A stretch of DNA of 58,484 nucleotides from Cyclobacteriaceae bacterium (GTDB lineage Bacteria; Bacteroidota; Bacteroidia; Cytophagales; Cyclobacteriaceae), in contig JAHBUB010000019.1 of NCBI GenBank assembly GCA_019638285.1, forward strand, positions 1 to 58,484. The letters run 5' to 3'. Below, one piece after another: positions 8,231-17,854 of the stretch (position 1 is its first letter; every line of letters begins with the position of its first letter). Both the position numbers and the translations under genes were made by a program. The notes below the pieces were generated by a model. The model had not been told where the DNA came from, searched no databases, and saw only the letters and a program-made list of their open reading frames with translations.

Positions 8231-10251
8231 GTGGATTTCAAACTTACCAGCGAATACACTCCCACAGGTGATCAGCCTACTGCCATTAAGCAACTCACTT
8301 CAGGTTTGCAATCCGGTGAACAGCATCAGACCCTTCTTGGGGTAACGGGATCCGGAAAGACATTTACCATTGCCAATGTAATAGCACAAGTGAATAGACC
8401 TACACTTGTGCTTAGTCATAATAAAACATTGGCTGCACAGTTGTATGGTGAATTCAAACAATTTTTTCCTGAGAATGCAGTCGAATACTTCATCTCTTAT
8501 TATGATTACTACCAACCTGAGGCATTCATTCCCAGCTCAGGTTTATACATTGAGAAAGATCTGTCTATCAATGATGAAATTGAAAAACTCAGACTCAGCG
8601 CCACCTCTTCCTTGCTTTCTGGAAGAAGAGATGTGATCGTGGTTGCCTCGGTCTCCTGCATTTATGGAATAGGAAACCCGGAAGAATTTGGGAAAAACAG
8701 AATACAACTTACAGCTGGAGAAACTATTCCAAGAAATCAATTACTGTTTGGATTAGTAGACATTTTATACAACAGAACGGAAGTAGAATTTAAGCGCGGC
8801 ACGTTCAGAGTAAAAGGAGACACAGTAGATGTATTCTTGGCCTACGCAGATTACGCAGTTCGTATCTATTTCTTTGGAGATGAAATCGAAGCCATTCAAC
8901 TGATTGATCCCTTTACCGGAAAGAAAATATCCGATGAAAGGGTAGCCGTTATTTTTCCAGCCAATCTCTTTGTAACAGGCAAGGACATGTTACAACAAGC
9001 CATTCGGGAAATTCAGGATGACATGGTTTTACAAGTTGAAATGTTTAGTGACGAGAAAAGGCATTTGGAAGCCAAACGACTTAAGGAGCGCACCGAATTT
9101 GATATTGAGATGATGCGCGAGCTAGGTTATTGCAGCGGCATTGAGAATTATTCAAGGTACTTTGACCGAAGACAGGCAGGTGCAAGGCCATTCTGCCTCA
9201 TCGATTATTTTCCTGATGATTTCTTGATGGTCATCGATGAGAGTCATGTGACCATACCACAAGTGAGGGCCATGTGGGGAGGGGACCGTTCCCGCAAAGT
9301 CAACTTAGTGGATTATGGCTTCAGGCTGCCATCAGCTATGGATAATCGCCCTCTAACTTTTAATGAGTTTGAAAGTGTTTTGAATCAGGTAATCTATGTG
9401 AGTGCTACTCCATCTGAATACGAATTGCGCAAATCGGAAGGCGTGGTCATTGAGCAATTAATTCGCCCCACCGGATTATTGATCCAGAAATTGATGTAAG
9501 GCCCAGCAAAATCAAATTGACGACTTGCTGGAAGAAATAGATGAGCGCGTAAAAAACATGAACGCGTATTAGTTACTACGCTAACTAAGAGAATGGCGGA
9601 AGAGCTTACCAAATATCTGGAACGTGCTAATGTCAAGTGTCGATATATTCATTCCGAAGTAAAAACACTAGACCGGGTAGAAATTCTGAGGGAGTTGCGC
9701 TTAGGGATATTTGATGTATTGGTAGGCGTAAACCTTTTAAGGGAAGGGCTTGATTTACCAGAAGTGTCTCTGGTTGCCATTCTCGATGCAGACAAAGAAG
9801 GCTTTTTACGCAATCAAAGATCACTGGTGCAAACGATAGGCCGTGCAGCTCGCAATGAAAACGGTAAAGTGATTATGTATGCAGACAAAATCACCGAATC
9901 TATGCGATTGGCCATAGAAGAAAAAATAGAAGAAGGAAAACTCAACAAGATTACAATATTGAACATGGCATCACTCCTAAAACTATATTGAAATCCAAAG
10001 AAGCCATAATGGAGCAAACAATGGTGGCCGATTCCAAAAAAACAGCCAAACGGTACTACATTGAAGAGGAAGAAAAGTCGCTTGCTGCAGACCCTGTAAT
10101 CGCATACTTAAGCATAGAAGAGCTGAAAAAAATGGTTGAAAGAACTAAAAAATCCATGGAAAAAGCTGCCAAAGAACTCGAGTTTATTGAAGCTGCCCGC
10201 CTGAGAGATGAATATATGGCCTTGCAGAAGTTGATTGAAGAAAGAGGTTAA
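8231..10251 (+). pseudogene. uvrB: Excinuclease ABC subunit B, frameshifted at four places
   Basis: UvrB is the DNA-damage-verifying helicase of nucleotide excision repair. The first 422 residues (8231-9499, GTG start) are normal: Walker A Gly-Val-Thr-Gly-Ser-Gly-Lys-Thr, the beta-hairpin Tyr-Tyr-Asp-Tyr-Tyr-Gln-Pro-Glu, and Asp-Glu-Ser-His. Four losses of a single A then break the frame: near 9476-9480, 9508-9511, 9551-9558 and 9921-9926. Restoring one A at each point gives a continuous canonical protein (Asp-Pro-Glu-Ile-Asp-Val-Arg-Pro, then helicase motifs V and VI, Glu-His-Gly-Ile-Thr-Pro, and the C-terminal UVR motif). As written, the product stops after residue 422. Two later pieces stay open at 9593-9991 and 9988-10251. 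It is either recent decay or local assembly error. Confidence 0.9.
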
Positions 10252-10286
10252 CTTTACATCACTTAAAAAAAATTAATTTCCTGATT

Positions 10287-10709
10287 ATGAGATTTATTTT
10301 AGTTGTTGCGTTTATTCTGGGTTTGACAAATTTGGCAGCCGCACAAAGCACAGGTGATGTCATGCTTGGCGGTGGTTTGGATTTTATAAAAACAGATAAT
10401 CCCGGGCTTTTTAAGAAATCTCAAATAGGCTTTGAGGTAAACTATTTTGTGGTCAGGCATTTTGCGGTAGGTCTGGGAGGAGAAATTTGGTCCAACCAAA
10501 ATAATTCGTTTACCATGGGTGCACGCTGGTATGCCAATGACAATGTATTCTTAAAGTTTAAAGGCTTAATCGGTGCAAACGATGTAGCCATTGGCGGTGG
10601 TTATGCCAAAGCCTTAACGCAATACTTACGCCTTGAGGGAATGGGAGATTTCTATGTCAACAGTACTGAGTTTGGTGTAAGAATTGGGCTGGCTTACGTC
10701 ATTAAGTAG
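10287..10709 (+). CDS. Small outer membrane beta-barrel protein
   Basis: A 140-residue protein with a clear signal peptide (Met-Arg-Phe-Ile-Leu-Val-Val-Ala-Phe-Ile-Leu, cleavage expected after Ala-Ala-Ala-Gln). After it come alternating hydrophobic and polar strands rich in Gly and aromatic residues, ending in Gly-Leu-Ala-Tyr-Val-Ile-Lys. The pattern matches the small OmpW/porin-like barrels common in Bacteroidota, with roughly eight strands. No functional residue is recognisable and the role is unknown. It stands alone between uvrB and the convergent RND operon. Confidence 0.7.
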   Translation: MRFILVVAFILGLTNLAAAQSTGDVMLGGGLDFIKTDNPGLFKKSQIGFEVNYFVVRHFAVGLGGEIWSNQNNSFTMGARWYANDNVFLKFKGLIGANDVAIGGGYAKALTQYLRLEGMGDFYVNSTEFGVRIGLAYVIK

Positions 10710-10853
10710 AGATAAGGGACGAGCCTAGCTAACATAAGATTTTCATTTTTTTGGACAGGGTAGAGTTATGCAATTCAATTTTAGTTGTCGTGCGAATATT
10801 CAGTGGATTTACTGTCCTTATAATCCTCAATCATTATTTGAATCATAAATTAT

Positions 10854-13800
10854 TTAGCTTCCTACTTCTCTTAGCTCCTTCAGTCTTTTCTTACCATAAG
10901 CCAATTTTGTAATAAATACATATAAAACAGGTACAATAAAAATAGCCAAAGATGTCGCTGCTAACATACCACCAAAGACAGTCAATCCTATGGTCTTTCG
11001 AGATTCAGCTGCAGCACCGGTTGCAAAAATCAACGGTAGCACACCAAAGATGAAAGCCAAAGAGGTCATCACAATTGGGCGCAAACGAAGTCTAACTGCT
11101 GAAATAGTAGCCTGAATTAATTCCATCCCACCATCCACTCTTTCTTTTGCAAATTCCACTATCAAAATTGCATTTTTTGCAGACAGTCCAATTAAGGTAA
11201 TCAAACCAATTTGAGCATAGATATTATTAGTGATATTCGGCACTAAACTCAATGCAATAATAGACCCTAATGCTCCAATAGGAACTGCCAATAAAACCGA
11301 GAAAGGCACAGACCAACTTTCGTACAATGCAACTAAAAAGAGAAATACAAATATTAGAGAAAGTCCGAAAATCATTAAAGTTTTATCCCCTGCTTGTATT
11401 TCCTCAAGTGACATCCCTGAAAACTCATAACCATAACCGGTAGGCAAATATTTATCGGATGTTTCCTTTAATGCCCTAATTGCTTGCCCACTGCTATAAC
11501 CGGGTTTTGATGTTCCATTAATTTCTATGGAACGATTGGTGTTATAATGTGAAATTAAAGAAGGGCTTTCTATTATTCTTGAGCTAATCAGAGAGCGCAA
11601 TGGAATCATATTTCCTGCTCCATTTCGCACATAATATTTTCCAATTTCATCAAGAGATGCACGATAAGAACTATCCGCCTGACTAACTACCCTAAAGTTT
11701 CTACCGTAAAGGTTAATGTCATTAATATATCTACTGCCTAGCAACGTAGAAAGCGTACCATAAACATCTGAAATCTGCACACCCAGTTGCTTAGCCTTCT
11801 CTCTATCCACATCCACTTGATAACTTGGAGTATTCGCAGTGAAATAGGTATAAGCAAAATCTATTTCAGGGCGTTTATTCACCTCTGCAATAAAATCTTT
11901 GGCTACCTGACTAAATTTATTCATATCGTCTGTGCTGGTCGTTTGCTCCAGCTCAAAGGTAAACCCGGCAGATCGTCCAAGACCAGGAACTGGAGGCGGA
12001 GCAACTACAAGAACCCTGGCTTCTTTAAGGTCCGCAGTTTTTTGTTGAATTTTCTTCAATATGCTATTGGCATCCTGATCTTTCCCCTTTCTTTCACCCC
12101 AAGGTTTAAGCATAATCCACATAGTGCCTACGTTGGCCCGATTGGATCCTTGAAATGCATTGAAACCAGCCAATCCTCCCACTACGGAAACCTCAGGAAT
12201 TGATTTTATTCTGGAAACCAATTCTAATAACATCGCATAACTACGCTCCGTAGAAGTGGCCTCGGGCATTTCATAAGTTGCCATCAAACTTCCTTCATCC
12301 TCTTGTGGAATAAAGCCAGTTGGTTTTTTCTCAAACAGAAAGACAAGGGCGATAATCAATACAACCAAAAGGGCAAATACATAGCGAGTTTCTCTAATCC
12401 ATAACGCAACTCCTCTAGTATAGGAGGTTGTAATTTTTCCGAAAAAATTATTAAAAGAAAAGAAGAATTTCTCGAGCCAATTTTTCTTATCCTTTTTACT
12501 CTTTGAAGGCCGAAGTAAAAGAGAACATAATGCTGGAGTAAGAGATAGTGCTACAAAAGCAGAAATAATAACAGAAACCGCAATGGTAATGGCAAATTGC
12601 TGATAGAGTTTACCTACAATCCCTGGAATAAATCCTACTGGAACAAAAACAGCTGCCAATATCAGAGCTATTGCAATTACAGGCCCTGAAATATCCTTCA
12701 TGGCTTTCCGGGTCGCATCTTTTGCCGATAAATGATAGCGATCAATATAATGCTGTGCTGCCTCAACTACAATAATGGCATCATCCACCACAATACCTAT
12801 TGCCAAAATAAATGCAAATAAGGTGAGTGTATTGATCGTAAATCCCAACAGAACAAATAATGAAAATGTTCCAATTAAAGAAACGGGAATTGCCAAAATC
12901 GGAATTAAGGTAGACCGCCAATCCTGAAGAAATAGAAATACAACAATGATTACTAAAAGTATAGCTTCCAATAATGTTACAATCACTTCATGGATAGAGG
13001 CCCGAATAACGGACACCGTTTCATTGGGTATAAGATAGTCCAGATCATTTGGGAAGGTCTTTTTTAACTCAGCCAACTTACTGACTATTCCCTCGTAGGT
13101 TTCTAATGTATTTGCATCCGGAGTTTGGTAAACAATAAGATAAGTTGCGGGCATACCATTCACGGTAGAATTATGACCATAATTAAACTTGCCCAATTCT
13201 ACTCTGGCAACATCTTTTAAATATACTATGTTTCCTGTAGTAGGATCATTACGAACAATTACATTATTAAACTGATCTACAGTATTAATACGACTATTTG
13301 TAAGTACATTATATTCAAAGTTTTGCTGACCCTTCTGCGGCAACCCACCAATAGTTCCAGGCGCAATTTTAATATTCTGTTCATTTATTGCTGCAGAAAT
13401 ATCATCAGGAGTTAATCCTAAAGAAGCAAGTTTCCCTGGGTTCAACCAAATTCGCATACTGAAGTCATCACCATGAGAATCAATATCCCCTACACCTTTC
13501 ACTCGCTTTAAAGCATCTTGTATATGTATGTTTACATAATTCCCAACAAAACTAGAATTATGTGTGCCCCTTGGCGAATAAAAGGCAAAAATAGCCAATG
13601 AGCTAGGGTTTCTCTTTCGAACGGTGATACCCAACCGCTTTACTTCCTCAGGCAATGTAGGCAAAGCAACATTTACTCTATTCTGAACATCAACGGTGGC
13701 TATGTCTATATCCGTACCCATGTCAAAAACAACACTCACATTACTTCCACCACTTGATGAACTTCCACTGGTAATATAATTCATACCTGGTGAGCCATTT

Positions 13801-14009
13801 ATTTGCGTCTCCATCGGTGTGGTTGTAGTTTGCTCTACCGTCATCGCATCAGCTCCAATAAAATTTCCAGAAACCGAAACTGTAGGAGGGGAAATATTCG
13901 GGTACTTTGATACCGGCAAATTCAATAAAGAAAGGATGCCTACTAACACAATAATAATTGATATTACAATTGCTGTAACTGGTCGTTTTATAAAGGTTTC
14001 TGCGATCAT
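10854..14009 (-). CDS. RND multidrug efflux pump, HAE-1 family (AcrB-like)
   Basis: A 1051-residue inner-membrane proton-driven pump. The length, the 12-helix duplicated layout and the N-terminus (Ile-Lys-Arg-Pro-Val) are those of AcrB/MexB. The proton relay is intact: Val-Val-Asp-Asp-Ala in helix 4 and Ser-Ala-Lys-Asn-Ala in helix 10. Other typical motifs include Gly-x-Ile-Pro-x-Glu-Asp-Glu-Gly before the second periplasmic loop. It is the last gene of a three-gene minus-strand operon (TolC-type protein, adaptor, pump) with gaps of 10 and 26 bases, so the whole tripartite machine is encoded together. The substrate cannot be read from sequence; toxic organic compounds or antibiotics are usual for HAE-1. 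Confidence 0.95.
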   Translation of the reverse strand: MIAETFIKRPVTAIVISIIIVLVGILSLLNLPVSKYPNISPPTVSVSGNFIGADAMTVEQTTTTPMETQINGSPGMNYITSGSSSSGGSNVSVVFDMGTDIDIATVDVQNRVNVALPTLPEEVKRLGITVRKRNPSSLAIFAFYSPRGTHNSSFVGNYVNIHIQDALKRVKGVGDIDSHGDDFSMRIWLNPGKLASLGLTPDDISAAINEQNIKIAPGTIGGLPQKGQQNFEYNVLTNSRINTVDQFNNVIVRNDPTTGNIVYLKDVARVELGKFNYGHNSTVNGMPATYLIVYQTPDANTLETYEGIVSKLAELKKTFPNDLDYLIPNETVSVIRASIHEVIVTLLEAILLVIIVVFLFLQDWRSTLIPILAIPVSLIGTFSLFVLLGFTINTLTLFAFILAIGIVVDDAIIVVEAAQHYIDRYHLSAKDATRKAMKDISGPVIAIALILAAVFVPVGFIPGIVGKLYQQFAITIAVSVIISAFVALSLTPALCSLLLRPSKSKKDKKNWLEKFFFSFNNFFGKITTSYTRGVALWIRETRYVFALLVVLIIALVFLFEKKPTGFIPQEDEGSLMATYEMPEATSTERSYAMLLELVSRIKSIPEVSVVGGLAGFNAFQGSNRANVGTMWIMLKPWGERKGKDQDANSILKKIQQKTADLKEARVLVVAPPPVPGLGRSAGFTFELEQTTSTDDMNKFSQVAKDFIAEVNKRPEIDFAYTYFTANTPSYQVDVDREKAKQLGVQISDVYGTLSTLLGSRYINDINLYGRNFRVVSQADSSYRASLDEIGKYYVRNGAGNMIPLRSLISSRIIESPSLISHYNTNRSIEINGTSKPGYSSGQAIRALKETSDKYLPTGYGYEFSGMSLEEIQAGDKTLMIFGLSLIFVFLFLVALYESWSVPFSVLLAVPIGALGSIIALSLVPNITNNIYAQIGLITLIGLSAKNAILIVEFAKERVDGGMELIQATISAVRLRLRPIVMTSLAFIFGVLPLIFATGAAAESRKTIGLTVFGGMLAATSLAIFIVPVLYVFITKLAYGKKRLKELREVGS

Positions 14010-14035
14010 TTTAGATTAATAATCTTTTGTCAAGT

Positions 14036-15145
14036 TTACTTTCGTTCTGCTATTATGGAAGACCCTTCATTTAGGTTTTGAACTCCTTGAACTACGATTA
14101 ATTCCCCTACATTCAACCCCTCCTTTATGATAACCTTATCATCAATCTGTCTTCCTAATTTAACCTGACGCTGGCTCACCCTTGAGCTATCTCCTACCAC
14201 ATAAACCATAAACTCTCCAAGGGATTCAGAAACTGCTTTATAAGGTATTACTATAAATTGAGCAGCAACATCGTTTCTAACACGAACTATGGTGTTCATT
14301 CCAGGCTTAAGCATTCCATTATCGTTTGCAAAAATCAATCTAATTTTTATTGTGCCCGTTTGAGGATCAACTGCTCTGTCAATAAAACTTATGTATCCCG
14401 GTTCCGGATATGGGTCACTACCAAAAGCAATAGTAAAGGTAGAATCCCCAATCTCATTTTTGTTTTTTTGCAATTGAGCGAAGTGATAAATATCTTTTTG
14501 ATCTATAATAAAATCTACTGCCATGGGGTGATTTGTAGAAATCGTATTCAAAATAGTTTGTCCTGCTACTACAGCCGTACCAACCTTTACCTGAGAAATA
14601 CCAATAGTGCCACTAAAGGGGGAATAAATACTCGCAAACTGAACTCCGGAATGTACGCTTGCTACATTTGCCCGAGCAGCCTCCACCTGCTTTTTAGCCA
14701 CCTCTAAATTAGTATCTGCATAATCTACTTGTTGCTTTGCAATGGCATCGTGTTTATCTAGTTCATGATATCTGTCTGCATCTTTTTGTGCTTTTATCAG
14801 ATTAGTTTCCTGAACGTGAAGATCGGCAATAGCCTTCTGATAATTAGCCTGATAAACCTGCGCATCAATACTGTATAAAAGTTGACCCTTATCAACATTT
14901 TGTCCATCCTTAAAATTCATTTTAGTAATATAACCACTCACCTGCGCAGTCAGGTTTATTTGATTCAGCGCAATAACATTTCCCGGATATTCATCATAAA
15001 AAACAGCATTGGTAGCAACAACCTCTGCAACGGTTACCGCAGTAGCATTCATTTTTTCATTTTTTACTTCTTGAGAGTTAATTCCACAAGAATAAAAAAG
15101 AGAAGCTAATGATAAGGAAGCCAAAAAATACTTATTTAAATTCAT
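14036..15145 (-). CDS. RND efflux periplasmic adaptor lipoprotein (AcrA/MexA type)
   Basis: A 369-residue membrane fusion protein linking the pump to the outer-membrane channel. It carries a lipoprotein signal (Leu-Phe-Tyr-Ser-Cys near residue 20). A lipoyl/biotinyl-like domain follows (Gln-Val-Ser-Gly-Tyr-Ile, Gly-Gln-Leu-Leu-Tyr-Ser-Ile-Asp), then an alpha-helical hairpin (about 100-160), a beta-barrel and the membrane-proximal domain (Leu-Lys-Pro-Gly-Met). It lies between the TolC-type gene and the pump gene in the same operon. Confidence 0.93.
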   Translation of the reverse strand: MNLNKYFLASLSLASLFYSCGINSQEVKNEKMNATAVTVAEVVATNAVFYDEYPGNVIALNQINLTAQVSGYITKMNFKDGQNVDKGQLLYSIDAQVYQANYQKAIADLHVQETNLIKAQKDADRYHELDKHDAIAKQQVDYADTNLEVAKKQVEAARANVASVHSGVQFASIYSPFSGTIGISQVKVGTAVVAGQTILNTISTNHPMAVDFIIDQKDIYHFAQLQKNKNEIGDSTFTIAFGSDPYPEPGYISFIDRAVDPQTGTIKIRLIFANDNGMLKPGMNTIVRVRNDVAAQFIVIPYKAVSESLGEFMVYVVGDSSRVSQRQVKLGRQIDDKVIIKEGLNVGELIVVQGVQNLNEGSSIIAERK

Positions 15146-15155
15146 TCGTTGTTGT

Positions 15156-16505
15156 TTAATAATTTATGTTTCCCAAAGCTTGTTCTACATCTAGTTTGCT
15201 GGATAAAACCTGGTAGAGGGAATTATAATAATTGATCTGAGCAGTTTTTAAATCAGATTCTGCGGTAATTACATCTAGGAATGTTTTTACTCCAGATCGA
15301 TATTGCAATTGGATTATCTCATATACCTCTTTTGCTATGGATAAATTTTCTTTTTGGCTTAAAAAATTATTCAGGTTCCCCTTATAATTAGACAGTGCTG
15401 TTTGATATTGAGTGTTAATGGCGTATTGATAACTTAAAATATCATTATCAACTTGCCTCTTTAAAAATTGCGCCCCTCTAATTTGCTGTATTCTTTTACC
15501 TCCTTGTAAAATAGGAAATGAAAGACCGAGGCCTGCAAAGGAATTGGGATAGGCAACTTTATATAGATTAGAAAATTCGTTGTTAAGGAAATTCAAATTA
15601 TAATTTCCAAATGCAAATAAATTTGGGAGGAAACTCCATTTATAGTATTTTAAATTATCCAGTTGCAATCTTTTTTGAGTTTCTAATTGTTGGATTTCGA
15701 TTCGCTGCCCATAATCTATACTTTGAGTTGTATCCATAAACATTTGACTTTCCATCGTAGTGGTGTCGTAAGCCAATATTATATTTCTTGAATTCGGATA
15801 ACCCATCAATTCTTTCAAATAAGCCTTCTTCGCCAACAACGATTCTTCAACAAATACTTTTTGTGCTTTTGAATTATTCAAAGCAATAGTTGCTCTTTTG
15901 TAATCCGTTTTATCAACAATTCCACTTTGATATTGGTAATAAGCGTCCTTTACGCTTTGCGAGTTTCGAATAATGTCCTCGTCCACCACCCAGCTTTGCT
16001 GTTCCACAAGTATTATATTATAAAAAGTTTTACTGACAGCAACCGCCAAACTGATTTTCTTATCTTTTGTTTTTTGCTCCGATGCCGTCCTGATATCTTT
16101 AGCACTTTGAGAAGCTAACAATGCATCCTGGTTAAAAATAGTTTGAGTCAAACCCAATAATACGCCTGAAGTATTTTGACTTCCAAGGTGACTAATGTTC
16201 CCGTTAAAATTGGTGGTGGGTAATTGAAAATTGTGCTGCAGGTTATAGGTCAATCCAATTTGCGGATACCATTCTGATAATTTACTTTTTATTGTTGTCT
16301 CAACAAAAGCCTCATTAAGATTGGCATTTTTAATTTCAGGGCTATTTTGAAGAGCAAATTGAATACAATATTCTAAGGTTATATGCTCCTCCATTTCAAT
16401 GGAGTCCTTACTTTGCGCCCAAAGAAAGCATGATAAAAACGATAAAATTAGAGTGAGTCCAATATGTTTTTTTTGACCCCTATACTTATAGCTTTGATAA
16501 TTCAT
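15156..16505 (-). CDS. TolC family outer membrane efflux protein
   Basis: A 449-residue outer-membrane channel subunit. A signal peptide (Leu-Ile-Leu-Ser-Phe-Leu-Ser-Cys-Phe-Leu-Trp-Ala-Gln) is followed by two OEP repeats, each with long amphipathic helices. Typical text includes Tyr-Cys-Ile-Gln-Phe-Ala-Leu-Gln-Asn-Ser-Pro-Glu at the start of repeat one and Ala-Gln-Ile-Asn-Tyr-Tyr-Asn-Ser-Leu-Tyr-Gln at the end of repeat two. The first gene of the minus-strand efflux operon. Its promoter should lie in 16506-16700. No regulator gene is adjacent, so how the operon is controlled is not visible. Confidence 0.92.
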   Translation of the reverse strand: MNYQSYKYRGQKKHIGLTLILSFLSCFLWAQSKDSIEMEEHITLEYCIQFALQNSPEIKNANLNEAFVETTIKSKLSEWYPQIGLTYNLQHNFQLPTTNFNGNISHLGSQNTSGVLLGLTQTIFNQDALLASQSAKDIRTASEQKTKDKKISLAVAVSKTFYNIILVEQQSWVVDEDIIRNSQSVKDAYYQYQSGIVDKTDYKRATIALNNSKAQKVFVEESLLAKKAYLKELMGYPNSRNIILAYDTTTMESQMFMDTTQSIDYGQRIEIQQLETQKRLQLDNLKYYKWSFLPNLFAFGNYNLNFLNNEFSNLYKVAYPNSFAGLGLSFPILQGGKRIQQIRGAQFLKRQVDNDILSYQYAINTQYQTALSNYKGNLNNFLSQKENLSIAKEVYEIIQLQYRSGVKTFLDVITAESDLKTAQINYYNSLYQVLSSKLDVEQALGNINY

Positions 16506-16977
16506 TTATCACACTTTAAACTAAATCGAATCTCTAGAATTCAACAAATCGAACTTTATTGTGATCTGATCCATCCCAGCTAATATCGGATGCTGTTTCG
16601 GCTCGGGAGATCATTTCTTTATTCTAGCAGTTATTATTTCTAATTAATTATTCAAGACATTGTAAGACCAAAGCAAAGGATCGTTAAATCAACCCTGCTC
16701 TGAAATCTCTAAAAGATGTTTTATTTTTTTTACAAGGGATGGGCAAATAACAAACCTGTGCTCGGCTCATAATATGTGATCTAATAATCTGCCACCAAAT
16801 TTCTTATAAGAAGCGCATAGCGCGTTCTTTGATACATCACTAGTTAGTCAACAAGAACCTCATCAGGAAATGGCATGGGATATATCCAATTGGGATTTGA
16901 GATCCCCTTAATATTTCAACTCGAAATAAGTACTTTCAACAAACAATCGTAAAAAAAATTACTTCGGGTATTAATCA
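16506..16977. other. Non-coding gap upstream of the efflux operon
   Basis: About 470 AT-rich bases between the efflux operon and the sod terminator. No convincing protein, tRNA or repeat was found. The part nearest 16505 must hold the efflux operon promoter, but no clean TAnnTTTG box was identified on the minus strand. Confidence 0.5.
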
Positions 16978-17016
16978 AAACTACCTAAGTGGTTTAAGAA
17001 ACCACTTAGGTAGTTT
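16978..17016 (-). terminator. Strong intrinsic terminator after the superoxide dismutase gene
   Basis: A perfect 18-bp inverted repeat: AAACTACCTAAGTGGTTT (16978-16995), loop AAG, then its exact complement (16999-17016). On the minus strand, the direction of the sod gene that ends at 17038, the stem is followed by a short T run. Its symmetry means it could stop transcription from either side. Confidence 0.8.
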
Positions 17017-17037
17017 AATGAGCGTTAATATTTAAAG

Positions 17038-17640
17038 CTACGCTCCAAATCTTTTTGCTACTTCTGTCCAGTTCACCACATTCCAAAAAGCAGTAGCATA
17101 ATCAGGTCTGCGGTTTTGATAGTGTAGGTAATAGGCGTGTTCCCACACATCCAAACCAAGGATTGGAGTACCTTTTACTTCAGCTATGTCCATTAGAGGA
17201 TTGTCTTGATTAGGAGTGCTTGTAATGGCCAACTTTCCGCTTGCGTCTTTAATCAACCACGCCCAGCCAGAGCCAAAACGGGTTGCCGCTGCCGCGTTGA
17301 ATTTTGTTTTCATCTCATCAAAAGAACCAAAGGCTGCATTGATAGCATCCGCCAAAGCCCCTGATGGATTGCCACCTGCTTTAGGTCCCATCACTGTCCA
17401 AAACAAACTATGATTGTAATGCCCACCACCATTATTGCGAACCGCTACCGGATATTTAGAAATATGCTTACAAATATCCTCTATGCTTAACTTTTCAGCA
17501 TCAGTGCCCTCAATGGCCTTGTTTAAATTGGTTACGTATCCATTATGGTGTTTCCCATGATGGATCTCCATGGTGCGTGCGTCAATGTGTGGTTCCAATG
17601 CTTTAAAATCATATGGAAGGTTGGGGAGTGTAAATGCCAT
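17038..17640 (-). CDS. sodA: Superoxide dismutase, Mn-type signature
   Basis: A 200-residue Fe/Mn superoxide dismutase converting superoxide to oxygen and peroxide. Metal ligands are visible: His in Glu-Ile-His-His-Gly-Lys-His-His, His in Gly-Gly-His-Tyr-Asn-His-Ser, and Asp/His in Asp-Val-Trp-Glu-His-Ala-Tyr. The active-site glutamine sits in Asn-Gln-Asp-Asn-Pro and Gly-Gly-Gly precedes His, the pattern of Mn-dependent or cambialistic enzymes rather than strict Fe enzymes. The ATG at 17640 is chosen over an in-frame TTG two codons upstream, because the family begins Ala-Phe-x-Leu-Pro-x-Leu-Pro-Tyr. No signal peptide, so cytoplasmic. Monocistronic, with its own terminator. Confidence 0.94.
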   Translation of the reverse strand: MAFTLPNLPYDFKALEPHIDARTMEIHHGKHHNGYVTNLNKAIEGTDAEKLSIEDICKHISKYPVAVRNNGGGHYNHSLFWTVMGPKAGGNPSGALADAINAAFGSFDEMKTKFNAAAATRFGSGWAWLIKDASGKLAITSTPNQDNPLMDIAEVKGTPILGLDVWEHAYYLHYQNRRPDYATAFWNVVNWTEVAKRFGA

Positions 17641-17682
17641 GTTCAACTATGTTTAAAGTGAAAATTTTATTTGTACTGTCTT

Positions 17683-17690
17683 CAAATATA
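17683..17690 (-). promoter_or_regulatory. Candidate -7 box for the sod gene (TATATTTG)
   Basis: Read on the minus strand these bases are TATATTTG, an exact TAnnTTTG box, 43 bases upstream of the sod ATG. The -33 element is less clear; a TTTTTAC lies at about the right distance. Confidence 0.45.
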
Positions 17691-17854
17691 CTAACTAAGT
17701 GCCCAGGTAAAAAGTTTACTCTTTCACGCTTTTAATTCATCCATAGTTTCTGGAGCCAAATGTTAAAAAAATATTAATCCAAAATTGTTTATCAATTCGA
17801 TAATAGCGCCAAATTTGAGGGACACTGAACATACTTAGAAACCAGTGAGGTAAA

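Noticed and set aside
8231-10251. Programmed frameshifting in uvrB.
   Set aside because: Four separate shifts would be needed, UvrB is not known to use any, and no slippery heptamer plus structure is evident. All are simple losses of one A.
14258-14707. A 149-residue plus-strand reading frame inside the adaptor gene.
   Set aside because: It is antisense to a well-conserved RND adaptor gene and shows no signs of being coding.
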